From: Hymenobacter sublimis
Lineage (GTDB): Bacteria; Bacteroidota; Bacteroidia; Cytophagales; Hymenobacteraceae
Length of the DNA: 64,000 bases
Assembly (NCBI RefSeq): GCF_023101345.1
Contig: NZ_CP095848.1
Location: 2,797,297 to 2,861,296 of the forward strand
Direction of reading: 5' to 3'
Made by a program: the position numbers and the translations under genes. Of the stretch, positions 44,817-53,907 are shown in pieces; position 1 is the stretch's first letter; each line of letters opens with the position of its first letter. The notes below the pieces were generated by a model. It ran no database searches and was not told the origin of the DNA. It worked only from the letters and a program-made list of their open reading frames with translations.

Positions 44817-46841
44817 ATGTCTTCCCTGCAAGCCGTTCATAATATTCCCGAAATCTGCGCCCAGCTCGGTATTACGGACGTGGTGCTCTCGCCTGGGTCC
44901 CGGTGCGCTCCATTAACCATTGCCTTTGCTCGCCACCCAGCCATTACGGTGCGCACGGTACCCGACGAGCGGGCCGCGGCCTTTATCGGGCTGGGGCTGG
45001 CCCAGGCCCAACGGCGGGCGGTGGCGCTGGTGTGCACCTCCGGCACGGCGGGCCTGAACTACGCGCCGGCCGTAGCCGAAGCCTATTTTCAGCAGATTCC
45101 GCTGGTAGTCTTCACCGCCGACCGGCCGCCGGAGTGGATAGACCAGCTCGACGGGCAGACCATTCGGCAGGCCGACCTGTACGGGGCTCACGCCAAAGGC
45201 ACGTTTACTTTCCCCGCCGATACCAGTCACACCGATGCGCACTGGCACGCCGGGCGCTTGGTGTCGGAGGCCATTGGAATGGCCGAGCAGTTTCCGGCCG
45301 GGCCGGTGCAGGTCAACGTACCGCTGCGGGAGCCCTTCTACCCTAAAGCGGGCGAAGAACTTCAATTTGAGCCGGTGAAGGTGACCCGGGAGCTGCCCGG
45401 CCGCTCGTTGCTGCCCGCGGCCTTGCTGCACGAGTTGCGCGAAGCCATTCAAACGACCAGCCGCGTGCTGGTGGTAGCCGGACAGCACCCCGCCAACGCC
45501 GAGTTATTGTTAGCAGTGCGCCAGTTTGCGGCCGCCTACCAGGTGCCAGTTGTCGGTGATTTGATTGCCAACCTGCACCTGCCCGCCGCCCCCTACTTCG
45601 ATCAGCGCCTGCGCCCCCTCGGTCGGCAGGATGTATTTATGGCCGTTCCGGAGCCAGGCCTGAAGCAAGCCCTGAAACCGGAACTGCTAATTACTTTCGG
45701 CCAGTCGTTGATTTCCAAGGCCCTCAAACTCTACCTGCGTACCGCCAAGCCAGCCCAGCACTGGCACATCCAGCCGGCCGGCGCAGTAGCCGACACGTTC
45801 CAGTCGCTAACCAAGGTAGTGCGCATGGAACCGGCCGACTTTTTTGCGGTAATGAGTCAAGAAGTTTCGAGAGGTAATGCAGGCGGAGGCTCTAAAGCCA
45901 ACGTCTCGGCTGATCCTCAGAATCCATCTACTGACTACGGAATCAGTTCGAATCCGCTCGTCACCTCTCTCACTCAGCAGGTCACTGGTTCGATTCCAGT
46001 TGATTCCACAAGCTCAGTGGAGCTGCCGGGATTCGAACCTGCGCCCACCCACACTGCCGTTCCAGACGTTACGCGCGTGGCGGTGCCCCCGGCCCCGACT
46101 GGCTCTTTCCGCCTCACGTGGCCGGGCAGCGGCGCGCACCTGAGCGAGGCGGTAGCGTCGGCCAAGGCGGCCTACCTCAAGCCGTGGCTGGCAGCTGAAA
46201 ATTGGGCCGAGGGGTTCCTGCGGGAGTTTATGCAGCAGCCTCATCAGCCGTTCAATGAGTTTACGGCCATTTATCGAGCCCTGCAGTTGCTACCCGACCG
46301 CACGGCCCTGCACCTGGCCAATAGCATGGCTGTGCGCTACGCCAACATTTTGGGGGTACCGGCCGGCCGCACCGTCGAGGTCTTCGCTAACCGGGGCACC
46401 AGCGGCATTGACGGCTGCACCAGCACGGCCATTGGAGCCGCTCTGGCCCAACCCGGCCGGCCGGTGGTGCTGCTTACCGGCGACGTAGCGTTCTTCTACG
46501 ACCGCAACGCTTTCTGGCACAACTACCCTACCCCCAATCTGCGCGTGATACTGCTGAATAACCACGCCGGCGGCATTTTCCGGCTGATTGATGGGCCTCG
46601 TCAGCAGCCGGAGCTGGAGGAGTTTTTTGAGACGCGCCAGCCGCTCACGGCCGAGAATACGGCGCGTGATTTCCACCTGCGCTACCACACGGCCCGCACC
46701 TTCGCCGAACTAGAATCGGCTTTACCGGTTTTCTTTGCACCCGAATCCGGCGCGAGTCTGCTTGAAATCACCACTGACAGCCCTACCAACGCCGAGTTCT
46801 TCGAACAGTACCGCGCGGCGGTGAGATCTTCGTTTACGTAA
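44817..46841 (+). CDS. menD: 2-succinyl-5-enolpyruvyl-6-hydroxy-3-cyclohexene-1-carboxylate synthase, with unusual insertion
   Basis: A 674-residue thiamine-diphosphate enzyme, well over the roughly 560-600 residues usual for MenD. N-terminal domain: [35 protein letters not shown]-terminal cofactor domain: [19 protein letters not shown] and [11 protein letters not shown] with NNHAGGIF. It joins isochorismate to decarboxylated 2-oxoglutarate. Residues about 349-430 are a low-complexity linker whose DNA carries tRNA-derived strings (45930-46055). The catalytic domains on both sides are intact and in frame. ATG at 44817 is chosen; the TTG at 44769 is unlikely. Confidence 0.93.
   Translation: MSSLQAVHNIPEICAQLGITDVVLSPGSRCAPLTIAFARHPAITVRTVPDERAAAFIGLGLAQAQRRAVALVCTSGTAGLNYAPAVAEAYFQQIPLVVFTADRPPEWIDQLDGQTIRQADLYGAHAKGTFTFPADTSHTDAHWHAGRLVSEAIGMAEQFPAGPVQVNVPLREPFYPKAGEELQFEPVKVTRELPGRSLLPAALLHELREAIQTTSRVLVVAGQHPANAELLLAVRQFAAAYQVPVVGDLIANLHLPAAPYFDQRLRPLGRQDVFMAVPEPGLKQALKPELLITFGQSLISKALKLYLRTAKPAQHWHIQPAGAVADTFQSLTKVVRMEPADFFAVMSQEVSRGNAGGGSKANVSADPQNPSTDYGISSNPLVTSLTQQVTGSIPVDSTSSVELPGFEPAPTHTAVPDVTRVAVPPAPTGSFRLTWPGSGAHLSEAVASAKAAYLKPWLAAENWAEGFLREFMQQPHQPFNEFTAIYRALQLLPDRTALHLANSMAVRYANILGVPAGRTVEVFANRGTSGIDGCTSTAIGAALAQPGRPVVLLTGDVAFFYDRNAFWHNYPTPNLRVILLNNHAGGIFRLIDGPRQQPELEEFFETRQPLTAENTARDFHLRYHTARTFAELESALPVFFAPESGASLLEITTDSPTNAEFFEQYRAAVRSSFT
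45930..46055. other. tRNA-derived fragments inside menD
   Basis: Three T-loop strings lie within 126 bases: GTTCGAATCC (45946-45955, plus strand), ACTGGTTCGATTCCAGT (45984-46000, plus strand, a perfect T-arm) and GGTTCGAATCCCGGCAGCTCC read on the minus strand (about 46020-46040). CTGACTACGGAATCAG at 45931-45946 resembles the anticodon arm of a Bacteroidota tRNA-Arg(ACG) with one added base. Translated, they give [13 protein letters not shown] and LPGFEP, peptides typical of reading through tRNA genes. Confidence 0.75.
45939..46008 (+). other. tRNA-like closed structure within menD
   Basis: GGAATCA (45939-45945) is the exact complement of TGATTCC (46001-46007), with discriminator-like A46008 after it. 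The perfect T-arm 45984-46000 abuts the 3' strand of this stem, and 38 bases lie between the 5' strand and the T-arm, close to tRNA geometry. AGGTC at 45979-45983 fits a variable loop. D-arm and anticodon stem do not pair, so it is not a working tRNA. Confidence 0.55.
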
Positions 46842-46855
46842 TGCTTTCCCACTAC

Positions 46856-46905
46856 TTGTCATCCTAAGCATGTTGCCTCCACCGGGTGAAGCTCAAGGAA
46901 TGGCA
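46856..46905. repeat. half copy of the GTCATCCTGA dispersed repeat
   Basis: Between menD and menB, GTCATCCTAAGCATGTTGCC followed by AGCTCAAGGAATGGCAGGAATG resembles the GTCATCCTGA family with a short inverted end. It lies upstream of the chosen menB start. Confidence 0.4.
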
Positions 46906-46938
46906 GGAATGTTTGACGCTTTTTCTATTCCACTTTCT

Positions 46939-47763
46939 ATGGCCGAACAACTTACCTGGACTCCGATTAAGGAGTTCCGCGAAATCCTCTTCACGCAGTC
47001 TGGCGGCATTGCCAAGATTAGCATCAACCGCCCCCAGGTCCACAACGCCTTCACGCCCCTCACGGTGCAGGAAATGATTGAGGCCATGGACATCTGCCGC
47101 AACCGCACCGACATTGGGGTCATCATCCTCACCGGTGAAGGCGGCAAAGCGTTCTGCTCGGGCGGCGACCAGAGCGTGCGGGGCGAAGGCGGCTACGTTG
47201 GCGAGGATACCGTGCCGCGCCTGAACGTGCTGGATTTGCAGAAGCAGATTCGCTCTATCCCGAAGCCCGTGGTAGCCATGGTGGCGGGCTGGGCCATTGG
47301 GGGCGGCCACGTCCTGCACGTGGTGTGCGACCTGAGCATTGCCGCCGAAAACGCCCGTTTTGGTCAAACCGGCCCCAACGTAGGGTCGTTTGATGGCGGC
47401 TTCGGAGCCTCCTACCTCGCCCGCGTGGTAGGCCAGAAGAAGGCCCGCGAAATCTGGTTTCTCTGCGACCAGTACAATGCCCAGGAAGCCCTCGACATGG
47501 GCCTAGTAAACAAGGTAGTACCCCTGGAGCAGCTGGAAGAAACAACGGTGGCTTGGTGCAACAAAATTCTGGAGAAGAGCCCCCTGGCCCTGCGTATGCT
47601 CAAATCCAGCTTCAACGCCGAGCTTGACGGGCAGGCCGGAATTCAGGAGCTGGCCGGCAACGCCACGCTGCTGTACTACCTCTCCGAAGAAGCCAAAGAA
47701 GGCAAAAATGCCTTCCTGGAAAAGCGCAAGCCCGACTTCTCGAAGTATCCCAAGTTCCCGTAA
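46939..47763 (+). CDS. menB: 1,4-dihydroxy-2-naphthoyl-CoA synthase
   Basis: A 274-residue crotonase-fold enzyme starting [18 protein letters not shown]. Conserved MenB features: [71 protein letters not shown] and the C-terminal [21 protein letters not shown] shortened in mention. It closes the second ring of the naphthoquinone. The frame is open 23 codons upstream over a repeat, but the family starts at this ATG. Confidence 0.96.
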   Translation: MAEQLTWTPIKEFREILFTQSGGIAKISINRPQVHNAFTPLTVQEMIEAMDICRNRTDIGVIILTGEGGKAFCSGGDQSVRGEGGYVGEDTVPRLNVLDLQKQIRSIPKPVVAMVAGWAIGGGHVLHVVCDLSIAAENARFGQTGPNVGSFDGGFGASYLARVVGQKKAREIWFLCDQYNAQEALDMGLVNKVVPLEQLEETTVAWCNKILEKSPLALRMLKSSFNAELDGQAGIQELAGNATLLYYLSEEAKEGKNAFLEKRKPDFSKYPKFP

Positions 47764-47882
47764 CCTTTCCGAAAGGTTCTATTGCGGCCTGCATCCTCGG
47801 CGGATGCGGGCCGTGTTGCTTTACTTGCTTTTGCCCTCGGCTGGCTATATTGCCGTATCTCTCCTGTCTTACTTGAAGCCGT

Positions 47883-48248
47883 ATGAAATCTGCCCTGCTT
47901 CTGCTGTTACTGAGCTTTACCGCCATCTGCACCGCGCAGGCCCAGTCGACCCCGCCGGCTACGAGTGCTGCTCCCCCCGATAAGGCCAAGGAAGTGCGGG
48001 TGGTGGAGGCCTCCTGCGGGCAGTGCCGACTGGGCCTGCCGGGCAAAAGCTGTGATTTGGCCGTGCGCCTAGATGGCAAAGCCTATTTCGTGGACGGCAC
48101 CACCATCGACTCGCACGGGGACGCCCACGCCAAGGACGGTTTCTGTCAGGCCATCCGGAAGGCAGAGGTGCAGGGCGAGGTAGTAGACAACCGCTTTAAA
48201 GCCACCTACTTCAAGCTGCTGCCAGACCAGCCAGCCCAAGGCAAGTAG
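47883..48248 (+). CDS. periplasmic DUF6370-like protein
   Basis: A 121-residue exported protein (signal MKSALLLLLLSFTAICTAQAQ). The mature part has SCGQCRLGLPGKSCDLAVRLDG (given here as its key cysteines CxxC and C) and a later cysteine in DGFCQAIRKAEV; spacing of the four cysteines and the VDGTTID..GDAHAKDGFC part match the DUF6370 family from memory. Perhaps metal binding. It follows menB by 120 bases on the same strand. Confidence 0.75.
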   Translation: MKSALLLLLLSFTAICTAQAQSTPPATSAAPPDKAKEVRVVEASCGQCRLGLPGKSCDLAVRLDGKAYFVDGTTIDSHGDAHAKDGFCQAIRKAEVQGEVVDNRFKATYFKLLPDQPAQGK

Positions 48249-48332
48249 CAGGCCTTCAGAGCACGTAAAACCACACTTCGGCAACAAGCCGGGTGGTCCC
48301 AGCTTCCTACACTACTCAGCATTTAACGCAGT

Positions 48333-48363
48333 GCCCGCCCGATTTTTCGGGTGGGCTTTTTTG
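48333..48363 (+). terminator. terminator after the DUF6370-like gene
   Basis: GCCCGCCCGA pairs with TCGGGTGGGC (one G-T pair), followed by TTTTTTG. It probably ends the menD-menB transcript. Confidence 0.8.
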
Positions 48364-48502
48364 TGCGGGCTCCGCGTGAGAATCTTCGTTGAAGCAGGTT
48401 TCCGTTACGTGCTACCCACTATATTGGCGGGGCGCAAATGCGCCATCATTTTCACCTCCGCAAATGCTGCGAGCGGTCTACTAACAGGTATTTCCAAGAA
48501 CT

Positions 48503-49024
48503 ATGGCAGCGTACCGGATACTAGCCAACGGCACGAGAGATTTTGAGTTACTGGCCGCTGATGGCACCGCTTTAGGAGCCCTGCACTACAGCGAATGGTT
48601 TTCCTTTAAGGCTGTTGCTACCCTGGCCGATGGCTCCGCGTTTCAGCTAGAGCCCAAAGGATTTTGGGGTACTACCATTGAGTTGAAAGACCACGACAAG
48701 GTGCTGCTGAATTTTAAAATGAATTGGGATGGCAACATCATCCTCAAGTCCAAGCTCAATGACAGCAGCCACGCCTTCGTCTTCAAAACCAAGAGCATGC
48801 TCAAAAGCGAGTACGTGCTACGCGGCCGCAACGAGCAGGAGCTACTGGTAGTAAAGCCCGATTTTGAGTGGAGCAAGTTCAACTACAACTACACGTTTAC
48901 CACCACGGAGGAGTTTGAGGCTTCCGACTCCAAAGCCCTGCTGTTGCTTACCGTCCTGCACTGCGCCAACTACTACATGACCATGATGTCGTCGGCCGTA
49001 ACCACCATGATTGCCGCAACATAA
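48503..49024 (+). CDS. hypothetical protein, tubby/LURP-like beta pattern
   Basis: A 173-residue soluble product beginning MAAYRILANGTRDFELLAAD. It has many alternating beta strands (FSFKAVATLADGSAFQLEP, KVLLNFKMNWDGNIILKSKL) and a C-terminal helix LLLLTVLHCANYYMTMMSSA. The strand-rich layout before one hydrophobic helix recalls tubby/LURP-like domains, but this is only topology. No function assigned. Confidence 0.65.
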   Translation: MAAYRILANGTRDFELLAADGTALGALHYSEWFSFKAVATLADGSAFQLEPKGFWGTTIELKDHDKVLLNFKMNWDGNIILKSKLNDSSHAFVFKTKSMLKSEYVLRGRNEQELLVVKPDFEWSKFNYNYTFTTTEEFEASDSKALLLLTVLHCANYYMTMMSSAVTTMIAAT

Positions 49025-49214
49025 GGCCTCACAGCCTCGCAAAACTTTACTCCTCAAGCTGTTCGCATAGCCGAAGAAAAACGTCACGCACAGTCGGCGG
49101 CGCCACCCGGCAGGCTGGTTGACGAAAGCCAGAAACACGCTACCTGATTCAGGCTCCCTTGCTCAACTGAACTATTCCAGTTGCATAAGCACTTGCGGAG
49201 CAGCTAGGCAGCCG

Positions 49215-49436
49215 CTAAAATATTGAGCCGTAAGCGCCGCAGCCCTCGCACCAGCCGAAGAAGTTGCGCAGGCGTTCCTCCTTTGCGCGCTTCTTCAGCA
49301 GCTTACGGGCCTTGCGAGCCGCATCTACAACCGGCGGGGCGGCAACGGGGCGAACTACGTGGCTACGCAACGTGAGGTAGCGCCGGAACACAAAGGTTCG
49401 GGCCAGGGCAAAGGGACCAGGGGCGACAAGTAGCAT
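49215..49436 (-). CDS. possible small basic protein, 73 aa
   Basis: From ATG at 49434-49436 the product has a basic Lys/Arg stretch (ARKARKLLKKRAKEERLRN) and a cysteine pair near its end (FFGWCEGCGAYG). Support is limited: no neighbour in an operon and no recognised family. A longer frame starts at 49493. Confidence 0.35.
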   Translation of the reverse strand: MLLVAPGPFALARTFVFRRYLTLRSHVVRPVAAPPVVDAARKARKLLKKRAKEERLRNFFGWCEGCGAYGSIF

Positions 49437-49616
49437 GGCGGGTAGCGGGTAGTGACGTTGTTTAAGATACAGGTTTAACGTACTAGAAGTCAAGCTCCAC
49501 CGTGGGTTTCTTACCCTGTGCGCGGTAGTTCCGTATGCCGAAGTGGTAGTGCCTGAGCTTTGGCATTGCTTCCTGCCTTCTTTCCCGCCATCCGTCTTAC
49601 TTGCTTGTTACGCCCC

Positions 49617-50066
49617 ATGACCGATGCGGAATTTCACCACGCCATCCGGCGCATCTGGCGCCTGCACTGGCTGCACTACGGCGGGCAAGCCCTGCTAATG
49701 GTGGGCGTGGTGCTAGCCATGGGCAAGCAGGTAGGGCTGAGCACTCGGCAGGCACCACCCTCAGCTTCCGGGCCGGCCTTGCTGCTGCTGGGAGCTCTGG
49801 TGCCGGTGGTTGGGCTGCTGCTGTACCTGCTGGCCCGGCGGCTACGCCCCAACCTGCGCCGACGGGCCGAGGAAAACATGCGAATCTACCAGGCCCGGAT
49901 TTTTCTACGCAACAGCTTGCTGGGCTTGCTGGGGTTGCCCTTCTTGCTTGCCTACGCGCTGAGCCGCGGGGCCCTGGAACTGCCGGCCTATGGGTTTCTG
50001 CTGCTAGTGTTGGCCTTTCTTACCGCCCCCTCCGCCCCAGCCTACCAACGCTGGCTGCTTAGCTGA
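49617..50066 (+). CDS. membrane protein with four predicted helices, 149 aa
   Basis: The product, MTDAEFHHAIRRIWRLHWLH, has hydrophobic segments at about 20-36, 52-70, 97-115 and 120-138. No family recognised. It ends 45 bases before menE and may be co-transcribed with it; nothing links it to quinone synthesis apart from position. Confidence 0.65.
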   Translation: MTDAEFHHAIRRIWRLHWLHYGGQALLMVGVVLAMGKQVGLSTRQAPPSASGPALLLLGALVPVVGLLLYLLARRLRPNLRRRAEENMRIYQARIFLRNSLLGLLGLPFLLAYALSRGALELPAYGFLLLVLAFLTAPSAPAYQRWLLS

Positions 50067-50111
50067 GCAGATGCGTATACGGCTCTTTCTGGTTCTCCTA
50101 CTTTCTCGTGC

Positions 50112-51224
50112 ATGGCCCCTGATTCTGCCCTCCTTCCCGATTCCCTGCTGCTCAATGGGCGCGAATTTCACTACGCCGACATTCAGCAATATCCCGCCAA
50201 CTCCCCTACCGATCTGAACGGCTACGAAGCCCGCGTGCTGGATTTCTGCCGGCAGTGGCTGAATGGGGCCCAGGAGTTTGGGCTGCAAACCTCGGGCTCT
50301 ACGGGCCTACCCCAGCGCGTGACCATGACGCGCCAGCAGCTGGCAGCCTCTGCCCGCCGCACCGGCGACTACTTCGACCTGGGCCCCGGCGACCGGATGC
50401 TGGTGTGCCTGAACTGCGAATTTGTGGGCGGACTGATGATGCTGGTGCGGGGCTTCGAGCGACGCATGCACTTGACTATTGTGGAGCCTCAAGCCGACCC
50501 GCTGGCCCTGGTGCCAGCCGACGCCGAATTCGACTTTACTTCCTTCGTGCCCCTGCAGCTGCGGGCGGTGCTGGCCGCCGGTCACGCCCCGCGCCTTAAC
50601 CGCCTCAAGGGCATTTTGGTAGGTGGCGCGGCCGTGGAGAAAAGCCTGGAGCAGGAAATTCAGCAGGTACAGGTGCCCGTATATCTCACGTATGGCATGA
50701 CGGAAACGGCCTCCCACATTGCCCTGCGCCGCCTCAACGGCCCTGATGCAACGCCTTACTACCACGTACTTTCCGGCATACACGTGGGCCAGGATGAGCG
50801 CGGCTGCCTCACCATCCGGGCCGATGTAACCCAGGACCAGCTCATCACCACCAACGACCGGGTAAACCTGCTGGACGCGCGCACCTTCGAGTGGCTGGGC
50901 CGGGCCGATTTCGTGATTAACAGCGGTGGCGTGAAAGTGCAGGCCGAAAAGGTGGAACAGGTGCTGGAGGTAGCCCTTATGGAGCTGGGCTTGCGGTGCC
51001 GCGCCTTTATAGCGGGCCGCCCCGACGAGCGCCTGGGCGAGCAGGTAACGGCCTTTCTAGAGGGCGAGCCGTTAGCCGCGGCCCAGCAGCAGCAGCTACA
51101 TGCCTTGCTCTCTGAGCGCCTCGACAAATACGAACAGCCCCGAGAATTCGTCTTCGTGCCCCAGTTCCAAGCCACGCCCTCCGGCAAACTAGACCGTCGC
51201 AACACTTTGCAAATGGTGAAATAG
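50112..51224 (+). CDS. menE: o-succinylbenzoate-CoA ligase
   Basis: A 370-residue adenylate-forming enzyme, shorter than usual AMP-ligases but typical of Bacteroidota MenE. Motifs: LQTSGSTGLPQRVTMTR (P-loop-like), LVGGAAVEKSLE, YLTYGMTETASH and the C-terminal hinge WLGRADFVINSGGVKVQAEKVE, ending TPSGKLDRR with the catalytic lysine. It links CoA to o-succinylbenzoate. The last codons (MVK and stop) are inside the terminal repeat of the element at 51215-51461. Confidence 0.92.
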   Translation: MAPDSALLPDSLLLNGREFHYADIQQYPANSPTDLNGYEARVLDFCRQWLNGAQEFGLQTSGSTGLPQRVTMTRQQLAASARRTGDYFDLGPGDRMLVCLNCEFVGGLMMLVRGFERRMHLTIVEPQADPLALVPADAEFDFTSFVPLQLRAVLAAGHAPRLNRLKGILVGGAAVEKSLEQEIQQVQVPVYLTYGMTETASHIALRRLNGPDATPYYHVLSGIHVGQDERGCLTIRADVTQDQLITTNDRVNLLDARTFEWLGRADFVINSGGVKVQAEKVEQVLEVALMELGLRCRAFIAGRPDERLGEQVTAFLEGEPLAAAQQQQLHALLSERLDKYEQPREFVFVPQFQATPSGKLDRRNTLQMVK

Positions 51225-51461
51225 TGAGATGGTGAAATAGTGAGTGAAGTGTCATGGCGAGCGAAGCGTGGCCATCCGTCCTGCCCAACGTGCTACCCTT
51301 CCAAACGTGACAAGCCCTTACCTCCGTGCTGGAAGTAAGGGCTTGTCTGTTTACTAGGCCGGTCACGAAGAGAGAACGGATGGCTTTGGTGCCCTCACCA
51401 TGACAGCACGGAAAACTCACTTATTCGCTCACTCACCATTTCACCATCTCACTATTTCACC
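51215..51461. repeat. MITE-like element with 34-bp terminal inverted repeats
   Basis: The left end 51215-51248 (GGTGAAATAGTGAGATGGTG...) is the reverse complement of the right end 51428-51461 with two mismatches in 34. The interior holds a second inverted pair (TCATGGCGAGC.../...CCATGACA) and a central hairpin (ACAAGCCCTTAC/GTAAGGGCTTGT). The interior matches copy 1 at 31045-31200, and one end recurs alone at 6623-6652. No open frame of note. Confidence 0.8.
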
Positions 51462-51517
51462 TTCGCTATGTGAAATTATCCGTTGATTTGTACAAATTCC
51501 TACCCTGCACATACTCA

Positions 51518-53695
51518 ATGAATCATACGCGTTTTTCGGCGGCTACTTTTCTGCTCCTGACTCAGCTAGGTAGCGGCTGCGCCAGCACCTCCCGCACCAC
51601 TACTCCGACCACGGCCGTAACGGGCGCTACCACGGAGGTCGTAGGGCAACTGGCCGCGGCGGCTGCGCAGGAGGAATCCGCTCCGGTGGCCCCGCCAGTT
51701 CCGGCTACCCCTGCCTTCCAGCTTGTGATGGAGCAGTTTGCCGACCTGCGGATTCTGCGCTACCAGGTACCCGGTTTTGAGGAGTTGGAGCCCCGCCAAA
51801 AGGAGCTGCTCTACTACCTCTACGAGGCGGCCCTGAGTGGGCGCGACATTACCTACGACCAGAACTACCGGCATAACCTGCGGGTGCGCCGCACCGTGGA
51901 GGCCTTGTGGCCCGCCAACGAGGAGCGCCGTACCGCCAGCACCAACCAGCAGCAAATAGCCCAGGCTGAAAAGTTTGCTACCTACGCCAAGCGCGTATGG
52001 TTCAGCAACGGCATTCACCACCACTACAGCACGCGCAAGTTTGTGCCGGAGTGCACGCCCGAGTATTTCCGGGAGCTGATATTTGCTACCGATGCCAAAA
52101 AGCTGCCCCTGGAGCCGGGCGAGTCGGTGACCAAGTTCCTGGCTACCCTGAAACCCATCCTCTTCGACCCCAACCTGGCCCCTAAGCGGGTAAACCAGGA
52201 GGCGGGCAAAGACCTGGTGAAAACCTCCGCTACCAACTACTACGAGGGCATGACCCAGACGGAAGTAGAGGCTTTTTACCGCAAGAAAATCAACAAGAAA
52301 GACTCGCAGCCCATATCCTACGGCCTCAACTCCAAGCTGGTGAAGGACAAGCAGAGCCGTATTGTGGAGCGGGTCTGGTTTACGGAGGGCATGTACGGCG
52401 GGGCCCTGACCAAGGTGGTGTACTGGCTCAACAAGGCCGCCGCCGTGGCCGAAACGCCCGAGCAGGAGCTGGCCCTGCGCAAGCTGGTGGAGTTCTACCA
52501 AATCGGCGACCTAAAGAAGTGGGACGAGTACAACGTGGCCTGGGTGCACGACACCAAGTCGAGGACGGACGTTGTGAACGGCTTTATTGAGGTGTACGGC
52601 GACCCGCTGGGCTACCGCGCCGCCTACGAGTCGGTGGTATCGTTCAAGGATTTGGAGGCCACCAAGCGCATTCAAGCCATTGGCAACGAGGCCCAGTGGT
52701 TCGAGGATCATTCGCCCATTCTGGCCCAGCACCGCAAGCAAAACGTGGTAGGCATCACGGCCAAGGTGATTACGGTGGTGGTGGAAGCCGGCGCCACGGC
52801 CCCCAAAACGCCCATCGGGATTAACCTGCCCAACGCTACCTGGATTCGGAAGGAGCACGGCTCAAAATCGGTGCAGCTGGGCAACATTGTGGAGGCCAGC
52901 AACGCGGCCGAAGCAGGCGGCATGCTAGATGAGTTTGCCTTGGACGAAGCCGAAAAGCAGCGGGCCCGCACCTACGCGGAGCTGGCCGCCAAGTTGCACA
53001 CCGACATGCACGAGGTAATCGGGCACGCCTCGGGGCAGATCAATAAGGGCGTGGGCACGCCCAAAGAAACCCTGAAAAGCTACGCCTCGGCCCTAGAAGA
53101 AGCCCGCGCCGACCTGGTAGCTCTCTACTACCTGCCCGACCCCAAGCTGATGCAGCTGGGCGTGGTGCCCTCCCCCGACGTAGCCAAGGCGGAGTACGAC
53201 AGCTACATTCGCAACGGCCTGCTGACCCAGCTAGTGCGCCTGCAACTCGGCGAGACGGTGGAAGAAGCCCACTTGCGCAACCGCCAGATGGTCGCCCGGT
53301 GGGTTTTCGAGAAAGGCCGCAAGGAAAACGTCATTGAGAAAGTGACCCGCGAGGGCAACACCTACTTCCGCATCAATGACTACGAGAAGCTGCGTGGCCT
53401 GTTCGGGCAGCTGCTGCGGGAGCTGCAGCGCATCACCAGCGAGGGCGACTACGCCGCCGGCAAGGCCCTGATTGAAACCTACGGGGTAAAGGTTGATCCG
53501 GTCCTGCACAAGGAAGTATTGGCCCGTTACCAAAAGCTGCATATTGCGCCCTACGTCGGGTTTATTCAGCCCCGGCTGGTGCCCATCAAGCAAGGCGACA
53601 AAATCGTGGACGTGAAGCTGGAGTACCCAACCAACTTCGCCGAACAGATGCTAGAATACGGCCGCCAGTACCGCCTGCTGCCTAATTACAACTAG
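51518..53695 (+). CDS. M49 family dipeptidyl-peptidase III-like zinc peptidase
   Basis: A 725-residue lipoprotein-like enzyme (MNHTRFSAATFLLLTQLGSG then CAS, a possible lipobox cysteine), followed by a Thr/Ala linker. The M49 zinc motif HEVIGH (HExxGH, about residue 498) and the downstream EEARADLVALYY glutamate are both present. M49 enzymes cut dipeptides from peptide N-termini. The lipid anchor suggests an envelope location, unlike cytosolic eukaryotic DPP3. The start at 51518 gives the signal; the frame opens 16 codons earlier. Confidence 0.92.
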   Translation: MNHTRFSAATFLLLTQLGSGCASTSRTTTPTTAVTGATTEVVGQLAAAAAQEESAPVAPPVPATPAFQLVMEQFADLRILRYQVPGFEELEPRQKELLYYLYEAALSGRDITYDQNYRHNLRVRRTVEALWPANEERRTASTNQQQIAQAEKFATYAKRVWFSNGIHHHYSTRKFVPECTPEYFRELIFATDAKKLPLEPGESVTKFLATLKPILFDPNLAPKRVNQEAGKDLVKTSATNYYEGMTQTEVEAFYRKKINKKDSQPISYGLNSKLVKDKQSRIVERVWFTEGMYGGALTKVVYWLNKAAAVAETPEQELALRKLVEFYQIGDLKKWDEYNVAWVHDTKSRTDVVNGFIEVYGDPLGYRAAYESVVSFKDLEATKRIQAIGNEAQWFEDHSPILAQHRKQNVVGITAKVITVVVEAGATAPKTPIGINLPNATWIRKEHGSKSVQLGNIVEASNAAEAGGMLDEFALDEAEKQRARTYAELAAKLHTDMHEVIGHASGQINKGVGTPKETLKSYASALEEARADLVALYYLPDPKLMQLGVVPSPDVAKAEYDSYIRNGLLTQLVRLQLGETVEEAHLRNRQMVARWVFEKGRKENVIEKVTREGNTYFRINDYEKLRGLFGQLLRELQRITSEGDYAAGKALIETYGVKVDPVLHKEVLARYQKLHIAPYVGFIQPRLVPIKQGDKIVDVKLEYPTNFAEQMLEYGRQYRLLPNYN

Positions 53696-53723
53696 CTTCT
53701 TTAAGCTGATAATTAACCAAAAC

Positions 53724-53798
53724 TGTCCTGCCGACGCAGGAGGAATCTGAATTTAGCCTTTGATGATTAACTCCAATTCCTCCTGCGTCGGCAGGACA
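53724..53798. repeat. inverted repeat TGTCCTGCCGACGCAGGAGG family, copy 1
   Basis: A perfect 23-base inverted repeat (53724-53746 and 53776-53798) with a 29-base loop, between the M49 gene and the next gene. A second copy lies at 62803-62878. It could act as a terminator or processing site. Confidence 0.85.
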
Positions 53799-53907
53799 TT
53801 CACGGTAGTACTTTGCAAACAATCGCCGCGCTACTACTTCGCCTTTCCTTCGTCAGCTTTATAACCGAAAGACATACTCTGAACCCTCTCTACCAACCAA
53901 TCACCCC

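Noticed and set aside
45930-46055. A functional tRNA gene inside menD
   Set aside because: Acceptor-like stem and T-arm are perfect, but the D-arm lacks GG and does not pair, and the anticodon stem does not pair, so it is reported only as tRNA-derived sequence.
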